A stretch of DNA of 64,000 nt from Balanoglossus misakiensis (lineage: Eukaryota; Hemichordata): assembly GCA_040954595.2 (NCBI GenBank), contig CM082576.2:4154001-4218000 (forward strand). The letters are read 5' to 3'. Positions 14,280 through 29,500 of this stretch are shown here, piece by piece (position 1 is the stretch's first letter; each line of letters starts with the position of its first letter). The position numbers and the translations under genes were made by a program. Below the pieces are notes generated by a model. The model worked only from the letters and a program-made list of their open reading frames with translations. It was not told the origin of the DNA and searched no databases.

Positions 14280-17200
14280 ACCACAACCACCACCACACAC
14301 ACAGTTTTCTGAGGGTGTTGAATGGATAATATGAATACCTGATCCCCTCTGATTGGCTGAAAGATGTGGCGAAACTGTACCTGCTGGCAAATGATATCGT
14401 GCAGAATTTATACTTTCGAACCCCGAGTGATTCAATTTTCCAATTGAGTTTCAAGACAGAGCACCATCTTGAGTCTCTGCACAAAATTTGTGAGGCCCAC
14501 AAGTCTTGGTTGTAAATGGCTGTGAACACATCATTAACGAATTTGTTGCTGGCCATGCATTGATACCAGACACGGAATAAGTCCTGAATAAGACTGGTGT
14601 TGTTTTTAATACTATCATTCTGCAGGAATTTAAAAACCTTCATTTTATCAAGTTCACTTAACATTTTTCCTCAAAGCTTTCGAGCCAAATTTCAGTGCTC
14701 TTTTTTTCTTGCACTTCAAGCATTTTTTTACTTAAAATACTTTGCTTGATACCAGTGCCATTTCATCCATTTTTTCTGTAGCATCAAGATTTTAAGATTT
14801 TGACATGACGGAACTACAACATGCACATTTTTTTTAAAAACTGCTTCCCTCTTTCATAATAGATGGCAACAGATGCCATATATGGGCATGATTTGAAAGA
14901 GAATTACGGGCGTTCACTTGATGATACTTGTTGTGTCACACATCTGACACTAACCTGTCAAACATCTCAATGTCACCATTCTGACAAGTATGTCCGGGAA
15001 ACTTTTCGTGAAATGCACCACAAAAAATTACCATCTTTGATTCTTCACATTGACTTCAAAACACACTCACAAGCGTTCTGCTAAAGCTATAATAAATGGA
15101 AAACCATTTTTAATTTCCCCACCTGTACACTGATAGGGGTCGTAAAACGTTTATACACGACAAGTTATTGAGGGACGAGTTTCCATATAAGGAAACACCA
15201 CCCCATTGGTGACCTTTGACCCTATTAATCCGCACGGTAATTGAATTGCGGAGAAAACGGAGGCGTACACGGCTTTAGAATTAAACGCAGAAGCTTGATT
15301 GCGATCAAAAGGATGGGTCCATCATATCCATTATGGAGGAAACATTCACGTACTAATGCAATTTTGAAATGCACGTCTTAGTTAAGGTGCAGAGTTCAAA
15401 GAGGCTAAGAGAGAGACATGGCTGATGTGTGCGGATTGAATGGGATAGGCACTTTAAACACAGGGAAACGGTTGCAGGATTATATTTCAAGTCCCAATAG
15501 CTGCGTTTTTATCGTGTTTTTCCTTCTGTTCTGTATCCTTCAATTTTACTTTCAGTTCACAGGCTGACACAGGTCTCTTTAAAAGAGGAATTTTCTCTCT
15601 TCCATCACAAACAACTTAGTTTACATATCCAGGTATTGAGAGTAATCTTTCGGCATACTTTAAATCCAAAAGAGCAATGAACTCGCGCATCTTAACAATG
15701 GGGACCTAATGAGCTTCTTCTTGGAGCTAAAACATGATTTAACTTCTCCATCTCTGGACGAGGTTTAATCCAGCACATAATCTATTATTAAATGAAGTGA
15801 TCAAAGTGACATATATCCCACCCAGTCATCTTCAGGTTTATCCACACACACACACACACAAAAAGCTAATCTTGGTGATTCCCTACTTTCCTTGGGAAAT
15901 TATAAACTGACAGCTACAAAACAAAATCAGGCAAGATAGAATCTTGGGAAAAGCTGAAGTGAGATGAAAATCTAGGATTAGTCTGCCGGGGGCATGATGT
16001 CATATGAAACTAAAATTGCATATATTGTCCTGTTTGAAATTGAGATGGTATTCCGTATTACATGCATATTTTCTTGTTAAATAAATGTGGCCACTTCGAA
16101 AGCTACATCAAAGCACTGGTACCCATTTCCTGAGAGCTATACTCCCTCTGTAAAGTTATTATTTTAATCCCCTCCTCCAAGACTAACAGACTACAGTACC
16201 TTTCCTTTCCACCTACACTACACTGTCATACTTCTGTTCATCATACTTCTCTTTATTTCCGATCTTTCCGGATACATTTAAATGTTAATGTCTGTTGCTC
16301 GATCCATTTCCTTTCCATGGCAATGATGAAGAGAAATTGTACACCTTCATAAAAATGAACATCTTTATTTTTTTTTCTCATACATAATTTTTTTACCCTC
16401 ATATGTAATTATCCTGACAAAATATAATTTGCCCACTTTTTCTCCATTCAGGCACCATCACTATTAACATGAATAATCTCAACACCAATTTAACCTGACA
16501 GGTCCCTGTCACACTGTCAGTCAGCTGGTCTCTCCGAGTCGTACGTGCAGCACCAAAAAAAATCACCCCAAGACACAGGGTCACATATATCTTTACAGAA
16601 TTACCATCGCACGATTCAGCACATCCAATTTCAGGAGACGCCTGATTAATTTGTTTTGCCGGTCACCCCGACATGTGCTCGCATCTGTCACTCACGGAGA
16701 ACCACACGAGACAGCTCTGCCCCATGGCATGATGGGTATGCCATGGACTGGCGGATATCCGTTTACATGGGGAAGTGCTTTGCTCGTTTGATATTTCAAG
16801 TATGTATTACATTTTGGTGACATCACAGACGGAGTTCAAGTTTTCGCCGCAGGAAGTCAGGATCATCCGCCACTACTGACTGGACTGCTGAACCAGGGCT
16901 GTCTTAACCAAATGCTCTCTTTTACTGCTGCAATATTTACTTCACCAATCTTATCATGAAGCCCAAGACAACAAACACTGCATATCTCTCCTTGCAAGAC
17001 AGTTACAGATGGATCTGTGGGCCCCGTATCTGACATACCCCTACACCAAACAAAATTTCTTACCAAATTTGGATATCCCATGTGTTTGATTATATTTGCA
17101 TTCTGACAAGAGTCCCTCTAATGTCCGTATACATTATTAAATGAATTGACCTAACCTATCTTCTAATTTATTTTGTTCTCTTCTTGTTGCGATACATGGT

Positions 17201-20159
17201 GGAAATTATCTTATTTCTAGCAGCAATCAAAATGACATCATTAATGCTATTGTTTCTGGGGTAAATATACAAAAGAAACACTGTAGATTGAAAACAGGGG
17301 ACACATTTTATGGCCCAATGAGACCTTGATTACTTTGCCATGTAGAACATTCATCATCTCGCTTCATCACACATGGCCATTCTCCTGGAAACATTTCATC
17401 CTTTTTTTTATATCATCCCGTATTTTTTTCTCTCAATGAAGACACTCATAAACTTCAATTTGATTTGGGTCATCTGGAAGTGAGGGTGAACAAACACTGT
17501 TTAATTGGGGCTTTTTTGAACATGACACATTTTACATGCATATAAATGTACTAGGTAAATTACTGGTGCTGAATAATTTATTTTTATGAATTCATAATGA
17601 CCACTGTGCCTTACGTCAGCGTGTGTCGTGATGTAGACTCCACATATTGTATTTGTCAATTCATTTGTATTTCAGTCTAGTGCCTTTATGTTCTTCGTGT
17701 TCTTTTTTTTCATGATCCACATTGAAAATGTGGCACACCCATTTTACAGATACAATGTGTGATATTGCAAAAACAAGCATTTGCCCAGGGCTTACACTTT
17801 CACACTAGATATTTTTGGGAAGGAATTTGCATTTTCCTGCATAAAATCATATGATGATATCGATGACAATTTTCAGCCAGAACAACCAACAGTGACTGAC
17901 AATTGGTATTGAAGCTATCTGGCATCGTGTCTTCTAAATGTGGCTGCCTACAGTTGCTGTTTACGAGCAATACGTGACTGTCCAATCACATTCTACTACA
18001 CAAGTAGCTGTGTATGCAGACTACGATTGGACACATTAATAGCACATAACCAGCAGTTTTATAGACCCATCTGAACAATATAACATAGTTTACAATTTCC
18101 ACAATTGAACTGTCACATACATAATTCAATTTTCAATCGTACTGTACTATTAGAGTGTATATCTCCTGTAAGATTTTCAGATCAGGGCCCTAACATGCCT
18201 CATGAATAATGTGCAACCAGCGGCATGGACAAACTGATCAGATCGAGTGAACACTCCAGTTTTTGTATACGACCACCGGTAACAAATCATTTATTCAGAA
18301 ATATTTTTCCATGTGAATGTCAGGCTAGGATAGACACTCCCTTGACTTACAGAAATGATCACGGGTTCTTTTCAAACTATAGCTAACACTAGGCTAGCAA
18401 TGAGCTGGCCCAGTACTTGTTGGACTATTGCCGTTACAGCTCATGCATACTGTTTTATAGCCAGATGTAGCCCTGTTCTATTGTTCTGCATTTGTATGCT
18501 AATTATGAACTATGACGATAAGATGTTTAACTTGCTAACCCACCGACTGGCATTGGCCTGGCACAGGGCTGACCCAGTTAGAAACTTGATTATGACCTGT
18601 ATTGTATACGAATATATAACAGTCAAACACACAATTACAATTGCTCTTTTTTTAAAAGCTTAGCAACAGATGTCAAATAATGACCACACCCTGTCACGAT
18701 TTCATGGATTTTTTATCATTTTCATTAGTTTATATTTAAAGCCAATATTATAATACAGATCACAGTATTTAGAGAGAAAAAACTTAAAAACATATATTCT
18801 AGAAATAACGAGCCTGTAATTGTTAACATTTATCTCTGGTCACTCACTGTCTGTTTTTCATAAGGCAATACAAAGCCACAGTCAATATTTGCATATGCAA
18901 AGCGGTTATCTAATTATATTACTATTCTGCACATTGGCGTGGGTGTCAGCTCTGTAATACCTGCTTTTGCCACAGTATCTATAAAAAATAGACCAACAGA
19001 TATCAGCTATAGAATTCCAATACCCGCCGCATCTATAAGTATATCTTGAGAGATTTCAGTTTAATACAGAAATTTCATTATCAAATTTATAGCACCTATT
19101 TTATAGTACCGACAATTATAGACCAATTGGTGAACAATGGTACATGTATGCAGTATCTCAATGCAGGCCCTCAACTATGGAATGATAAATATGGGGTTAC
19201 AGAATTCTATTAATAAACTCCAGCACTTTTAGTTATAAAAATTGGATTAAGTTGCAGCCTTCCATTATCAACTCAACCATGGCACAAGCGAACTATTTTT
19301 GACTGATCAATAATGGATTATTGTATCTACAGACTGATTCAATGCATGGAGTGACTAATAATGTACTGCTGTACATGTTCCAAAAAAAGCAGAATGATTG
19401 TTACTATGGCAACAGAAAATTGAAATGACATAAAGTGTATACATTCAATAAGTTGTCCCAGGAAATGTCAGTTAAATTATTCAGCTAGCATATAGTATTA
19501 CATAATTTTCCTGATGTTTCTTATTAACACTTTTATTTGAAATGGTACCAGGTTCTCACAATTACTCCTCATCAAAATGCATTGAAGCCACAGAAATATT
19601 ACAGCCTGTGTAGGGGATCTATGTTTTAATGTACTTTTTTCTTAGATTTCTTCTTTCAATGCAAAAGGCCATGCGACCTTGTGTCTCTACTCTAGTCTTG
19701 CAAGTTCAAATTTATAATTTGAGGGAGAACTCCGGACCTGAGACAAACGTGGCATCCCACAGTTCACTGTAATTAATCGCAGAACATGACCTTGCATCGA
19801 TTGGTTGTGGAAACTGTCAATTATGTTAATATTACCGCAATGAATGCATAAATCTACATCTAATCAATAGATCATATTTTGGCACCGTTTCAATTTAGTA
19901 TTCCCTGGAACATGATGGCCTCTATGAATATTCATGACAGATGTAGAAACTATCGGACAACATCATTCATCAGATGCCACCTTGTTCTGTTGGAATAATA
20001 AGGGGATTTTGTAAGGCAGTGTTTTGGGGCGCTGGGTGTGCAACACAATATAGTGATCTGGATTCCCTCAGGGCAAGATCCTAAAGAAGAAAGGGAAGAT
20101 GTGAGAAAATGAGGATTTTTGAGATTTGCGGGTGGGGAGGTTAAGGAACGTTATGTAAT

Positions 20160-20269
20160 TTAAACCCTTTCACCATCCGCATAGTTTGGTCGAAATCTTT
20201 TGTTCTCAGTGGTAAAGTTGCACTCTACAATGTACAGTGTTATAACTTGAATAGGGGTGAAAGGGTTGA
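20160..20269. mobile_element. Short inverted-repeat element (MITE-like), copy 1
   Basis: The ends carry a perfect 11-bp inverted repeat: ACCCTTTCACC at 20,164-20,174 and its reverse complement GGTGAAAGGGT at 20,256-20,266. The left end abuts TTAA (20,160-20,163) and the right end abuts TTGA, which would fit a decayed TTAA target duplication. The interior of about 80 bp has no open frame. It shares an internal block, 'tttggtc' plus 'aaatct', then 'ggtaa' plus 'gttg', with the copy at 23,446-23,540. The size and structure suggest a nonautonomous DNA transposon. A piggyBac-type origin is only suggested by the TTAA flank. Confidence 0.55.
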
Positions 20270-22218
20270 TAGAGGCGAAAACCTGAGCTACAGGCAGCAG
20301 AGAGGGAACTGTGTCGGACTAAGACTGCATCTGGTACAGTCTCCATCATATCAGACTCTCTCACAGCCAGGCTGGTCTGGTTGAATGCCATACACTGATG
20401 CCCCACCCCCTCCAAGCAGAGGACAGAGCCAGCATAGAAGTGTGTAGAGAAAGTCACCGGCTACTATGCTTCAATCCAGCTGATATTAGGCTTGGCCTGG
20501 CTTGGTCTGGAGTCAGAAGGCATTTGAGCAGCCGGCAATTCAGGAGGGGGAGGGGTGGAGAATGTGAGAGTGTCATAATATTGGTTAAGCTGGACGTGGT
20601 GGCTTTTGTGGTTTATTTACTTTCACCAGAAGAGGAGCGTGTGTGGTGTGTCTGTTTGGAGACTAAATAAATGAGTACACAAAGTTACACACCTGTTGAT
20701 TTAGGGGAGGTTTCAATCAAGTTGGATACCTTGATCACATACATGTATTCATATACAAGCAAATACACGTACAGAACCATTTGTGGTTTACGTAATGCAA
20801 CTCAGAAGAGAGCTCCACGCAAGTTCACACCTGAACAACGTCGAACAAGAGACAAGGCCACACCCTGAAAGAAATACTACCATCGTTACGCTTTCATTTT
20901 TTTTCATGGTCCCTGGATGTTTCACATTCAACATTCACTTACATAATTTAAGTTAGTTTTACTTTTAATCCGAACCGTGACAGATCAATTAAACTTTTCA
21001 AAAAATTCCTCCCTGTAGAACTATACATGACAAGATTTATAGAGAAATTAGTCACTGACATTTCACATCACACTTTTTCCCCCATACACTCAATTTAATG
21101 AAGCATTTTCCCCCCTAAAATACGGAAACACAGACACCTGTAAAGACTTGCAGAGGGCACTTAACATAACCCATGTCTCCATGAGAGAGATTGATTTACT
21201 ATGCTGCAGGGAATTTGGTTAAAATGATTGGAAAAGCCAAGGAACGCTGACTAGCTTGCCACCCACACAGACAGTATTCATTTTCAAGACCCACTACTTG
21301 TGGAAAGTGAGACAGCAACAGATCCATGTATATGTACAAGAGTTTCCATTCCGGGCAGTTTGCTGCTTGCTGGCAATATGTAAAATAAATCTAAAATAGG
21401 GCTTTTTTGATTGAGGGTACATATAGATGTTACTTAAATGAAGCGATGCCTCTTGACCAATGAACACACATATTTCAGCTGGCATTATTCCAATGTGGAG
21501 CAAGTTGTTCTGAAGATGGCCACTGATGTTTGGCATATAGCAAACTTTAATACAACCTCGATGCACCCATTTGAACAGAGTGATTGTAACATATTTTACG
21601 CACTAAAGGGGAAAAGAAGTGAACCATAATGACCAACAACACCGATCACTGACCACACAACTGGTCAAGCCTGAAGGTTCTTCAAAAGCTCAATTATAAA
21701 TTTTTCTTGTTCCATCACGACTCACACCTGATTGGTTTAATCACAAAGGCAGGGTGTAATCCTTTGCTTCTTTCAATGACAACCGTGAAGCCCTACAATA
21801 ACATCTTCCTGACAGCCAACAACAGCAACTCAAGTCACGGAGATCTGACGTCCAGTCTGTACGTAACTGAGAGGCCTTTGTGGTCATCTCAGTTAGAGGA
21901 ATTCAGCATCGTGACATCACGTCCGCTGTCTCTTATCTTTCGAAGCCGACGAAGAAGCCATAAACACACAATCACACGCTCAATGGAAATATTAATTTAT
22001 ATATTAAATTTTTTACGGCATGTCATTCAGTTCAATATCCAGAGTATTATCATTCAGGTGGCACTCGGTCTCCCCGGACGACAGTAAATCATCACTGAAT
22101 GCCTCGTGAGAAATTTCCTCCTTCATATTCAAGAATCCTGCTCTTGTTTCATGATACGGCTTCCCTCCAACGCAGGTTCACCCACGCATCTCACTGCCAA
22201 AAACACATCCACTTTGCC

Positions 22219-22268
22219 ATCCCCATCCCCATCCCTTTCCCATCCCCTTCCCCATCTCCATCCCCAAC
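22219..22268. repeat. CCCATC-type C-rich tract; G-rich on the minus strand
   Basis: About 50 bp of CCCCATC/CCCTTTCCC units. On the minus strand this gives at least six runs of three or more G separated by one to four bases, which fits the usual G-quadruplex pattern. It is simple sequence in the presumed NCX intron. Confidence 0.75.
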
Positions 22269-23445
22269 CAGGCAATTGCATTCTGGGAAATCCGCCATGC
22301 AAATCACAACAATGCAAAGTGTAAATTGTCAATTTACTTTTTGTACAAATAGTAGACTCAATAATGTGTATTGATTGGTGACAATTCAAACAACCACATC
22401 TATTGTATTATAAGACTGAAAACCTATCAATTACATAACCATGCAGGGGCATGTATATTCATTTTTTGTAGAATGTTAATTCCAATGATCCTCTGCTGTT
22501 TTTGACCATCCATGTTATTGAAGAAACTAAAAATGTTACTTTGTTATTCAGTTTTTTTACAAATACTGCTCATAATACACTCTTTGAGGAGTGAAATGCC
22601 CCCAAAACAAAACAAAGCCATTCTGGGATTTGTAATACATCACCAATGCTGCCATATTTTCATAATTCCATGTCAGGGGAAGATATTTTTCTGACTTGCT
22701 CTCTGAATCTCATTAATTATTTTCTCTGGAGTTTCGTCACAGAACATTTGGTTTTGTATAACAGTAAATTGCATTTCCCATCACAAAAGATTTCAGGATT
22801 TGTAATACGCATGATGATACATGATAACATGATTGTCCCAGATTTTTTATTTCATCCTTAAAAGCTTTTCATTAGGGTGCCTTTTGAAGTCTTGAGCATC
22901 ACCATTAACGTGCATCCCCTGTTGGAAATAGCACACGTTGGATGCATGCGCACGCACACACACTCACATACACATAATCCCCCCTTCAGACACACATACC
23001 AACACACCTTGACAATACACGTACTGATCACAGTCAAGTATTGCCAAAACAACAATGAGTGATTATCAGTGGTTTGTGAGTGAGCAAGCTAATTTGGGTT
23101 TGACGTTGTCAGTTGGACGTCATAAGCCTCAACATGTAGGATTTTCTGTTAAGTACAACGATTACCATTCTGACAAATAGGTATCTGGTGTACCTTACGT
23201 AAAAGGCTACATAACACACTTGAAACTAATGCGTGGATAACAGACGAATGCATGCAGTTATCATGCTAAACAGCTTGCTAATCGTCCCTGCCTGATAATG
23301 CACAAATCTCTCATCGCTTTTTTTGTTTGTTTCAATTCTCATTGTCGCTCTGCACAGACGCTGGTCAGTATTACACAAGACTGATCCAGCTATGAACCAC
23401 TTCTGATTTTTGTTGAAAACAACTCAAGCTCCAGCTGACAGTGCG

Positions 23446-23540
23446 TTAAACCTTTCACCACCATGGTTTGGTCCAAATCTATTGCTTTCTACGGTAAGGT
23501 TGGACCTTTAAAGAGGGGACCCGGGGGTTGAAAGGATTAA
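23446..23540. mobile_element. Short inverted-repeat element (MITE-like), copy 2
   Basis: This is a relative of the element at 20,160-20,269. It starts TTAAACCTTTCACC and ends GGGTTGAAAGGATTAA, an imperfect inverted repeat with TTAA at both tips. The interior matches copy 1 at 'tggtttggtc', 'aaatct', 'ggtaa' and 'gttg', but is about 15 bp shorter. The orientation relative to copy 1 is the same. There is no coding capacity. Confidence 0.55.
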
Positions 23541-26500
23541 ACACAGACTGAGACCCAGCAGTCTGAGCCCTCTCGGAACAATGGAGGCATTGCAGTTATT
23601 TTGACAGGATAAAAACACAGGACTGTACGTCACACTGAGGAAAGAACAAAGGTGCTCGCTCACGCATGTACACATGTAGCTGTAGACAAATTTCCATTCT
23701 ACTCATAGCCAGGAAAACAATACATAAAGGCATCTATCTTATGATTTACATGGCTGCAGAGTAATCATTGTCCGTGCAAAACAATGAATGGAGGTGGATA
23801 TCTCACAGCCAGCAAATTTCTGTCGTTGACAGAGTCAGCCAGCACCTTTCGTTTGCCTCTGGCTATTTTCTGCTGTCCCCCGCTATCCCATATTTTCACA
23901 GGTAATATATAAATAGCACAAGTTGAGCAAGTTCTGAACAAACACTTCAGTCTGTATACATTGTACAAGCAACCGCGAGTTACCATAGCTAAGTGCTTCC
24001 TAACTGGAAGAATTTCAACAACAGTTTATTTCAACTTGAATCAACATTTAGTTTTTTGTCAGAATGCAAACTGTGCCGACATGCATGCAATCACCCACTA
24101 CAGCTTCCCCGGCCATGATTATAATCTCTCTGCATTAAACGTCAATTTTATATTATTACGTAACCATCTTAAGTGGCGTGATAGTTGTAATAAGGTTTTT
24201 TTCCTCTCGGTTTGAGTTCATTTTATTAGGCAGCGGGATTAATAACTTTAATTAATGACATCCATGCACTTTGCCCATTTACGCCACTGCTAATATATTA
24301 CAAATCCAATAGTTTTACTTGTTGGTGGGAATATTACAAAATCATCAGCTTCTCTGTGTTTTGATATTTGAATTCTACCCGAAAACCATGCTTAGGTATT
24401 AAAATTCAATGGGAAATATGGAAAATCGCATAGAAATGTGACTTTCTTTGCAACATAATTGCTGTAATTCATCCTAAAACAAATACTAGCAGCATTTTGC
24501 TACTTGATCAGTTTTTTCCACAGTCCTTGATCTCAGTGAAGTATTATTAGGCAACAACATGTTACAATATTCTAGGTTTTCAGTTTCCTCTGGCACCCAC
24601 CAGTCGGCCAATAAACGTACATCAAAGTGCAAGACTGCAGGCAGTTCAAGGTACAACTTCATGCCCTTTAACTGTTTCACCTGGCCCTTGTTTACTCTCC
24701 TTGTTAATATTTGTCAAGTACTTTCAGGTCAATATGTGCCAGCAAAAATAGATACTGAGGGGTAATCTACTAGACCTGTTCAACATGTACATGTGTAATT
24801 TCGGTCAAAATCATATTATTCCAATTAATTGTCTCATAGCTCAGTTTCAGTAAGTTTTATAGAAGTTCCTCAGTGGTATAAACATTTTTTTCATCAAGGA
24901 AAAACAAGACCAGCCTGACAGTATTGGACTCCATGACTCTTGTCTTCAGAAGAAAGCTGCAGATCGACCCCTGTGCACTATTTGAAAACAGACTCAGCTA
25001 ACCAGGGACGATCAGAATTTTTTTCTACCATATCATAACAACTGTTTTGCAAAACACATATCTGTGATCACCAGTGTTTTGCATTATGGTGACTTAATTG
25101 TCCCTAAGACTCTTTTATGATAAAAAAAGCCCCTGAACAACAAAACGGCCAAGACACAAAACTTGAAAAGCACCATTGTAGTGAGAGTTGGTCAGGGGTG
25201 ACATGCAGTAAGATTAATAGTAAGATTCTCGGTTGCGTCCTTCCATCTTTTGTCCGACACAATGAACACACCCAACAACCGTTTCTAAAACTGACAGTTC
25301 TATTCACAATCCTTGCACGATTTATAGCTGGTCACTACTCCCTGTTTACCTCTAAAATAGAACACTGCAGCCTTGTGCGAAGACAATGTTTTGGACAAAC
25401 TGTGTGTTTTGAAACTTTACCTGTAACGTTCAAGTTGCCTTGTGTAACTTAAACTATTCACATATTTTGTTTGGTTTGGTTTACAAATTAATACCAAATA
25501 TTGTTTCACTTTTCTTTTAATTTTCAGCTGTCAAAATGTTTGGATGTACATTCATATTTAGGAGACTATGACTTCCTTTGTTATGACTACTGCAGGGAAG
25601 ATGACATTCCACCCCAAATGGGGGCAATCAACTAGTTAAGTGGGACACAATGTTTGCCGTGTGTCAACACTCAACACCTCTGGTAGTACATGAACTCCAG
25701 TAAGTGCCTGCCAACAAAGTTATGGTTGCCGCACTGATAGACAACAGAATATATGTTGGTATGGAAACGACAATGCAGTTTGTGTACTCAGAATGTCTTC
25801 AACGAAATTTACACTCTACGAGCACTCTACAGTACAACAATAGACCATAGGTACAGAAAACGGCCAATACCCATAGTACAATAAACTCTTGGGAGTGCAA
25901 CAACAGAATGTGGCATGTTCAAGAGAAACTACATCTCCCATAGTGCTCATTTGAATACCGCCTGACATTATTCATGATCTGTTTTGAGGTGTGTTCACCA
26001 GACTATCGAGAATGCCCCATCTATTACGCTATCTCTTCCCTGATGGATAAAAATCAGATATCAACAGTTTGCGGTAAACCAAATGATCGAACATATCATA
26101 TCAGCACATCACTGATCAGCGCTGAGTGTCTCCAGGCTGGATATTTCACACAGGTATAAAGTACATAGGGGCCCACGCAAAAGATCCATTTACCACTCGT
26201 TTCACAGAACAAGTATGCAAGTCTTCACCACTTCATCAACTTTACATCTGCCGGTGCGTGATAGTACAACACGCGAGCCAAAGCCAAACACTATTGTTTG
26301 CTCCCTGAATGAGAAATGCACTGAATTTCCTGAGTTTGAAACAAACACTTCATTCCTTTATCAGAACTTAACCACCTTCAGTACAGCAATAATGTTTAAG
26401 TATCCAGATTTACGATTTTGTAATACCTGGAAATAAATTTGAATTACAAGTCTTATACTGCAACGGGAATACCATCATCAATTTTACTTTAAATTTGCCC

Positions 26501-29500
26501 TTGCATGCTGAAAATATTTGCATACTCCCCTGCATTCTATTTTTGCCGGGCATAGGGGTGGGCTCGGTTTTTATCATCTTGTGTTTTTATCTCAACTTTC
26601 CGTATCAAAGATTACTTGGACGCAGTATAAGAATTTTTTTTTTATCGGCATTTAATAATAACTTGATAGTCATCTAGCTAAAAGCATTACCTGCTTGATT
26701 TCATGAATACAGAAGCAGTAGCAGAGAGGCCTGGCACAGGGTTGCATTAAGGCACGTTCAGAGTGACCAAGCCCCCTCCCCTATAAAACACATCAAGAAA
26801 AACTACTGTTCCAAATTCACCGAGCAGAGGTCAAGTGGGCCACTTCAACTGCTCATCGTATCTGATTATAATCAACTTAGGACAACCCAACACAAAACAA
26901 AGTCAAACAGCACATATGGTAGTGTGGTATCATCATTTTGCCATGCAGACATCATCTTGCGTTACCTGCTGGCCCCCATTCTTGCTGCATACATGCAAAT
27001 TTGGAAACAAAACCTTGGGGATTTGGCCAAAAGATAATATTAAACACTTCAATAAAACGTGATACACAGGGAAATTTACTTTGTCACTTCAGTTCACAAG
27101 TTTAATTTTCTAAGTCATTCAGTCAACAGCATGGACACATATTAGAATGTTATTAGACATCTGAAGCATCAGCAGTAATAATAGCTGCCCCCATTTCCCA
27201 CAATGCAATGCCCCTTTCTTGAACATATTCAGTAGTTCATAAAAATATGACCATTACTTCTGACAATTTTTCTTTCCACTGTACCAATGGATGAGCGTTG
27301 ATAGCAATACTTCTGTTTGAATTGCATGTGAACTGTAAATACCAATTTATTTCATAATATGGAATTAACTACGCTCAAGATATTAGCATTTCCCTGTTCT
27401 TCTTTCATTAGAATATGTCAGTTTTCCTTTCCAAGCATGACAAATCCAAAGGCTATCACCACAACTTGTCATAATTTTCTGAAAAAGCCACAAAAAAGGT
27501 CACAGACATTTGCAGTAAATTGACAATAAAAATGACATTTAATTTATATTGATTTACATTGTAAAAGAGAGATGGAAAGAATTCAATGGATGTAGTCGGT
27601 GACATTCTGTGATGTAAATTCACCATGGGTTGGGGAACATGTTTTATTAATGGTGGGCACACCACATTTATCAAGGAGGGGAGGAGGAGATTTGCATGTC
27701 ACTAAAAGTCACACTCCTGGCACCCAGACTGACTTACAACTCACTGAACAGCGCTGTGTTGAATATTAAAATACAGATTCTGTCTCGGTCTGCAGCATTT
27801 TTTTTTCTAACTTCAGAGGGATGGGATTAGGTACATCTATTATGTGTCAACTTTGAAATGTTCAATTTGTCTTTCTGAAGATGAATGTTCAACGAGTGAC
27901 TTACTTCGGCACACAGATGTACACAATCCACGCATGAATAGACAAACACTGACAGAGTTATCAACCTTCCCACAATGCATCTGGAGTTGGCAAAAACACA
28001 AGCTTTCCATTTCAACCTGATATTTCACAACCATCCCAAAAATATCCCACCTCCAAACTAAACCTGGCATTTGATTGACCCATGCATCAAGAATGCATGA
28101 TAAAAATAGCTCCGTTTCTGTGGTAGGGGGTTCATCAATACAGTCTGTGGTCAACAAATGTTATAATTGTGCCTTGTTAATTCTTTCTACCATATGCTAT
28201 CTTATCTGCGTCCTGCATCTGGCCTTGTATTCACCAAACTATGCTCACTGTTATCTTGCTATTAAATTTTGACGATAAGTCCTGACATAATTCCAGAGTT
28301 ACCCGTAATCGTATTCCACATCATTTTTTCTTCCCTTGCTGTTGCACCCTCAGGCAAAAGGATTGCAAAACTATTCTTTCTGAACGTACTCTGAAAAACA
28401 CACAGGATGTGTCCATCTTTCTGAACCAGGAAAAAAAAATAACTTCTCAAGGTTGTCATGACACTAGCTAACCTGAATTCACTCCTTCATTTTTATGCTG
28501 TAGCTATAAAAGAATATGTGTGGCATGTTGGACATACTGCTCCAAGGTCGTCAATATTAAGTCATTCAGAAAACGTCAGTGATACCTTCTGCATGGTCTG
28601 ACAATTATAGTCTTCATGATCACATGACTATACATACAAAAAACTGACACCACTATATTTCTGGCTCAAAATTCCTATTTCTCAAAATATCTGTTTGATA
28701 TATCTCCAAATGTGATTATTTTAGAAACAGGCAACTGTTAATTTTGCGCAAAATAGAATGCTGTATATTGTTAGTGAAGAAGAACACAGCAGGCTGATGG
28801 AAAATTTCACATTATCATTGTCCATGCTTATTATTTCATTCCTCTGATGGTTTACAAGGCCAATGACATTTTGTGGGCTTCACGCAGCCTCATTCAGTTG
28901 TTGACAAGAAGACAACAAACAAGAACCCAGATAGCGACAGACAGCTTCGATCACGCCACAGCTTCATTCAAATTCACCTATTACCACCAAACTTGCTGCA
29001 ATTCTTTTTTTTTCTGTTCATGAATGAACACATTTCTTTTACAACACAGCGAGAAGAGAAAGAAAATCCTCCCACTCAGTAATAAAATTTGATGTTATTA
29101 TCATATTCATTACTTTGAGTAAGGATAACTTCCACTTTATTTGACAGACATTATAAACAACCCTCGAATGGCAAGTAAAATATTCATAGTAAGTTCCCTA
29201 TTCCAAAATTTAGTATTTCAAAACTTCATCTCAACAATTTCACTAAATCTCTCTTTGGGTAGAGTTTTCTTTTTATGCTATTTCGATTAGATAATTCAAC
29301 ACTGATACCAAAACAAGGAAGAAAAACACTTAGTAAATTTCTATTTGATCATCTAATATTTAATGATACATTTATTTTATTAAATTTGCAGAAAAGAAAA
29401 AAAAGTTGTGCCATTTTGTTGATAGCAAGACCAATCTCGTCGCAGATTACTGCAACACTCTTTTGGCGGGACACTAAAGAATCACTGAGAGCTTGGTGTA

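Noticed and set aside
14224-14664. 146-codon minus-strand open frame
   Set aside because: No recognisable domain, it runs into a 17-C homopolymer that makes a glycine tract, and there are no convincing splice sites around it.
22022-22200. Possible minus-strand terminal exon ending in an acidic peptide (LSSGETECHLND...) with a TTTTTTGGCAG acceptor
   Set aside because: The frame that gives the acidic peptide has a stop just after that acceptor, and no upstream partner exon was found. It is probably chance, although it superficially looks like a C-terminus.
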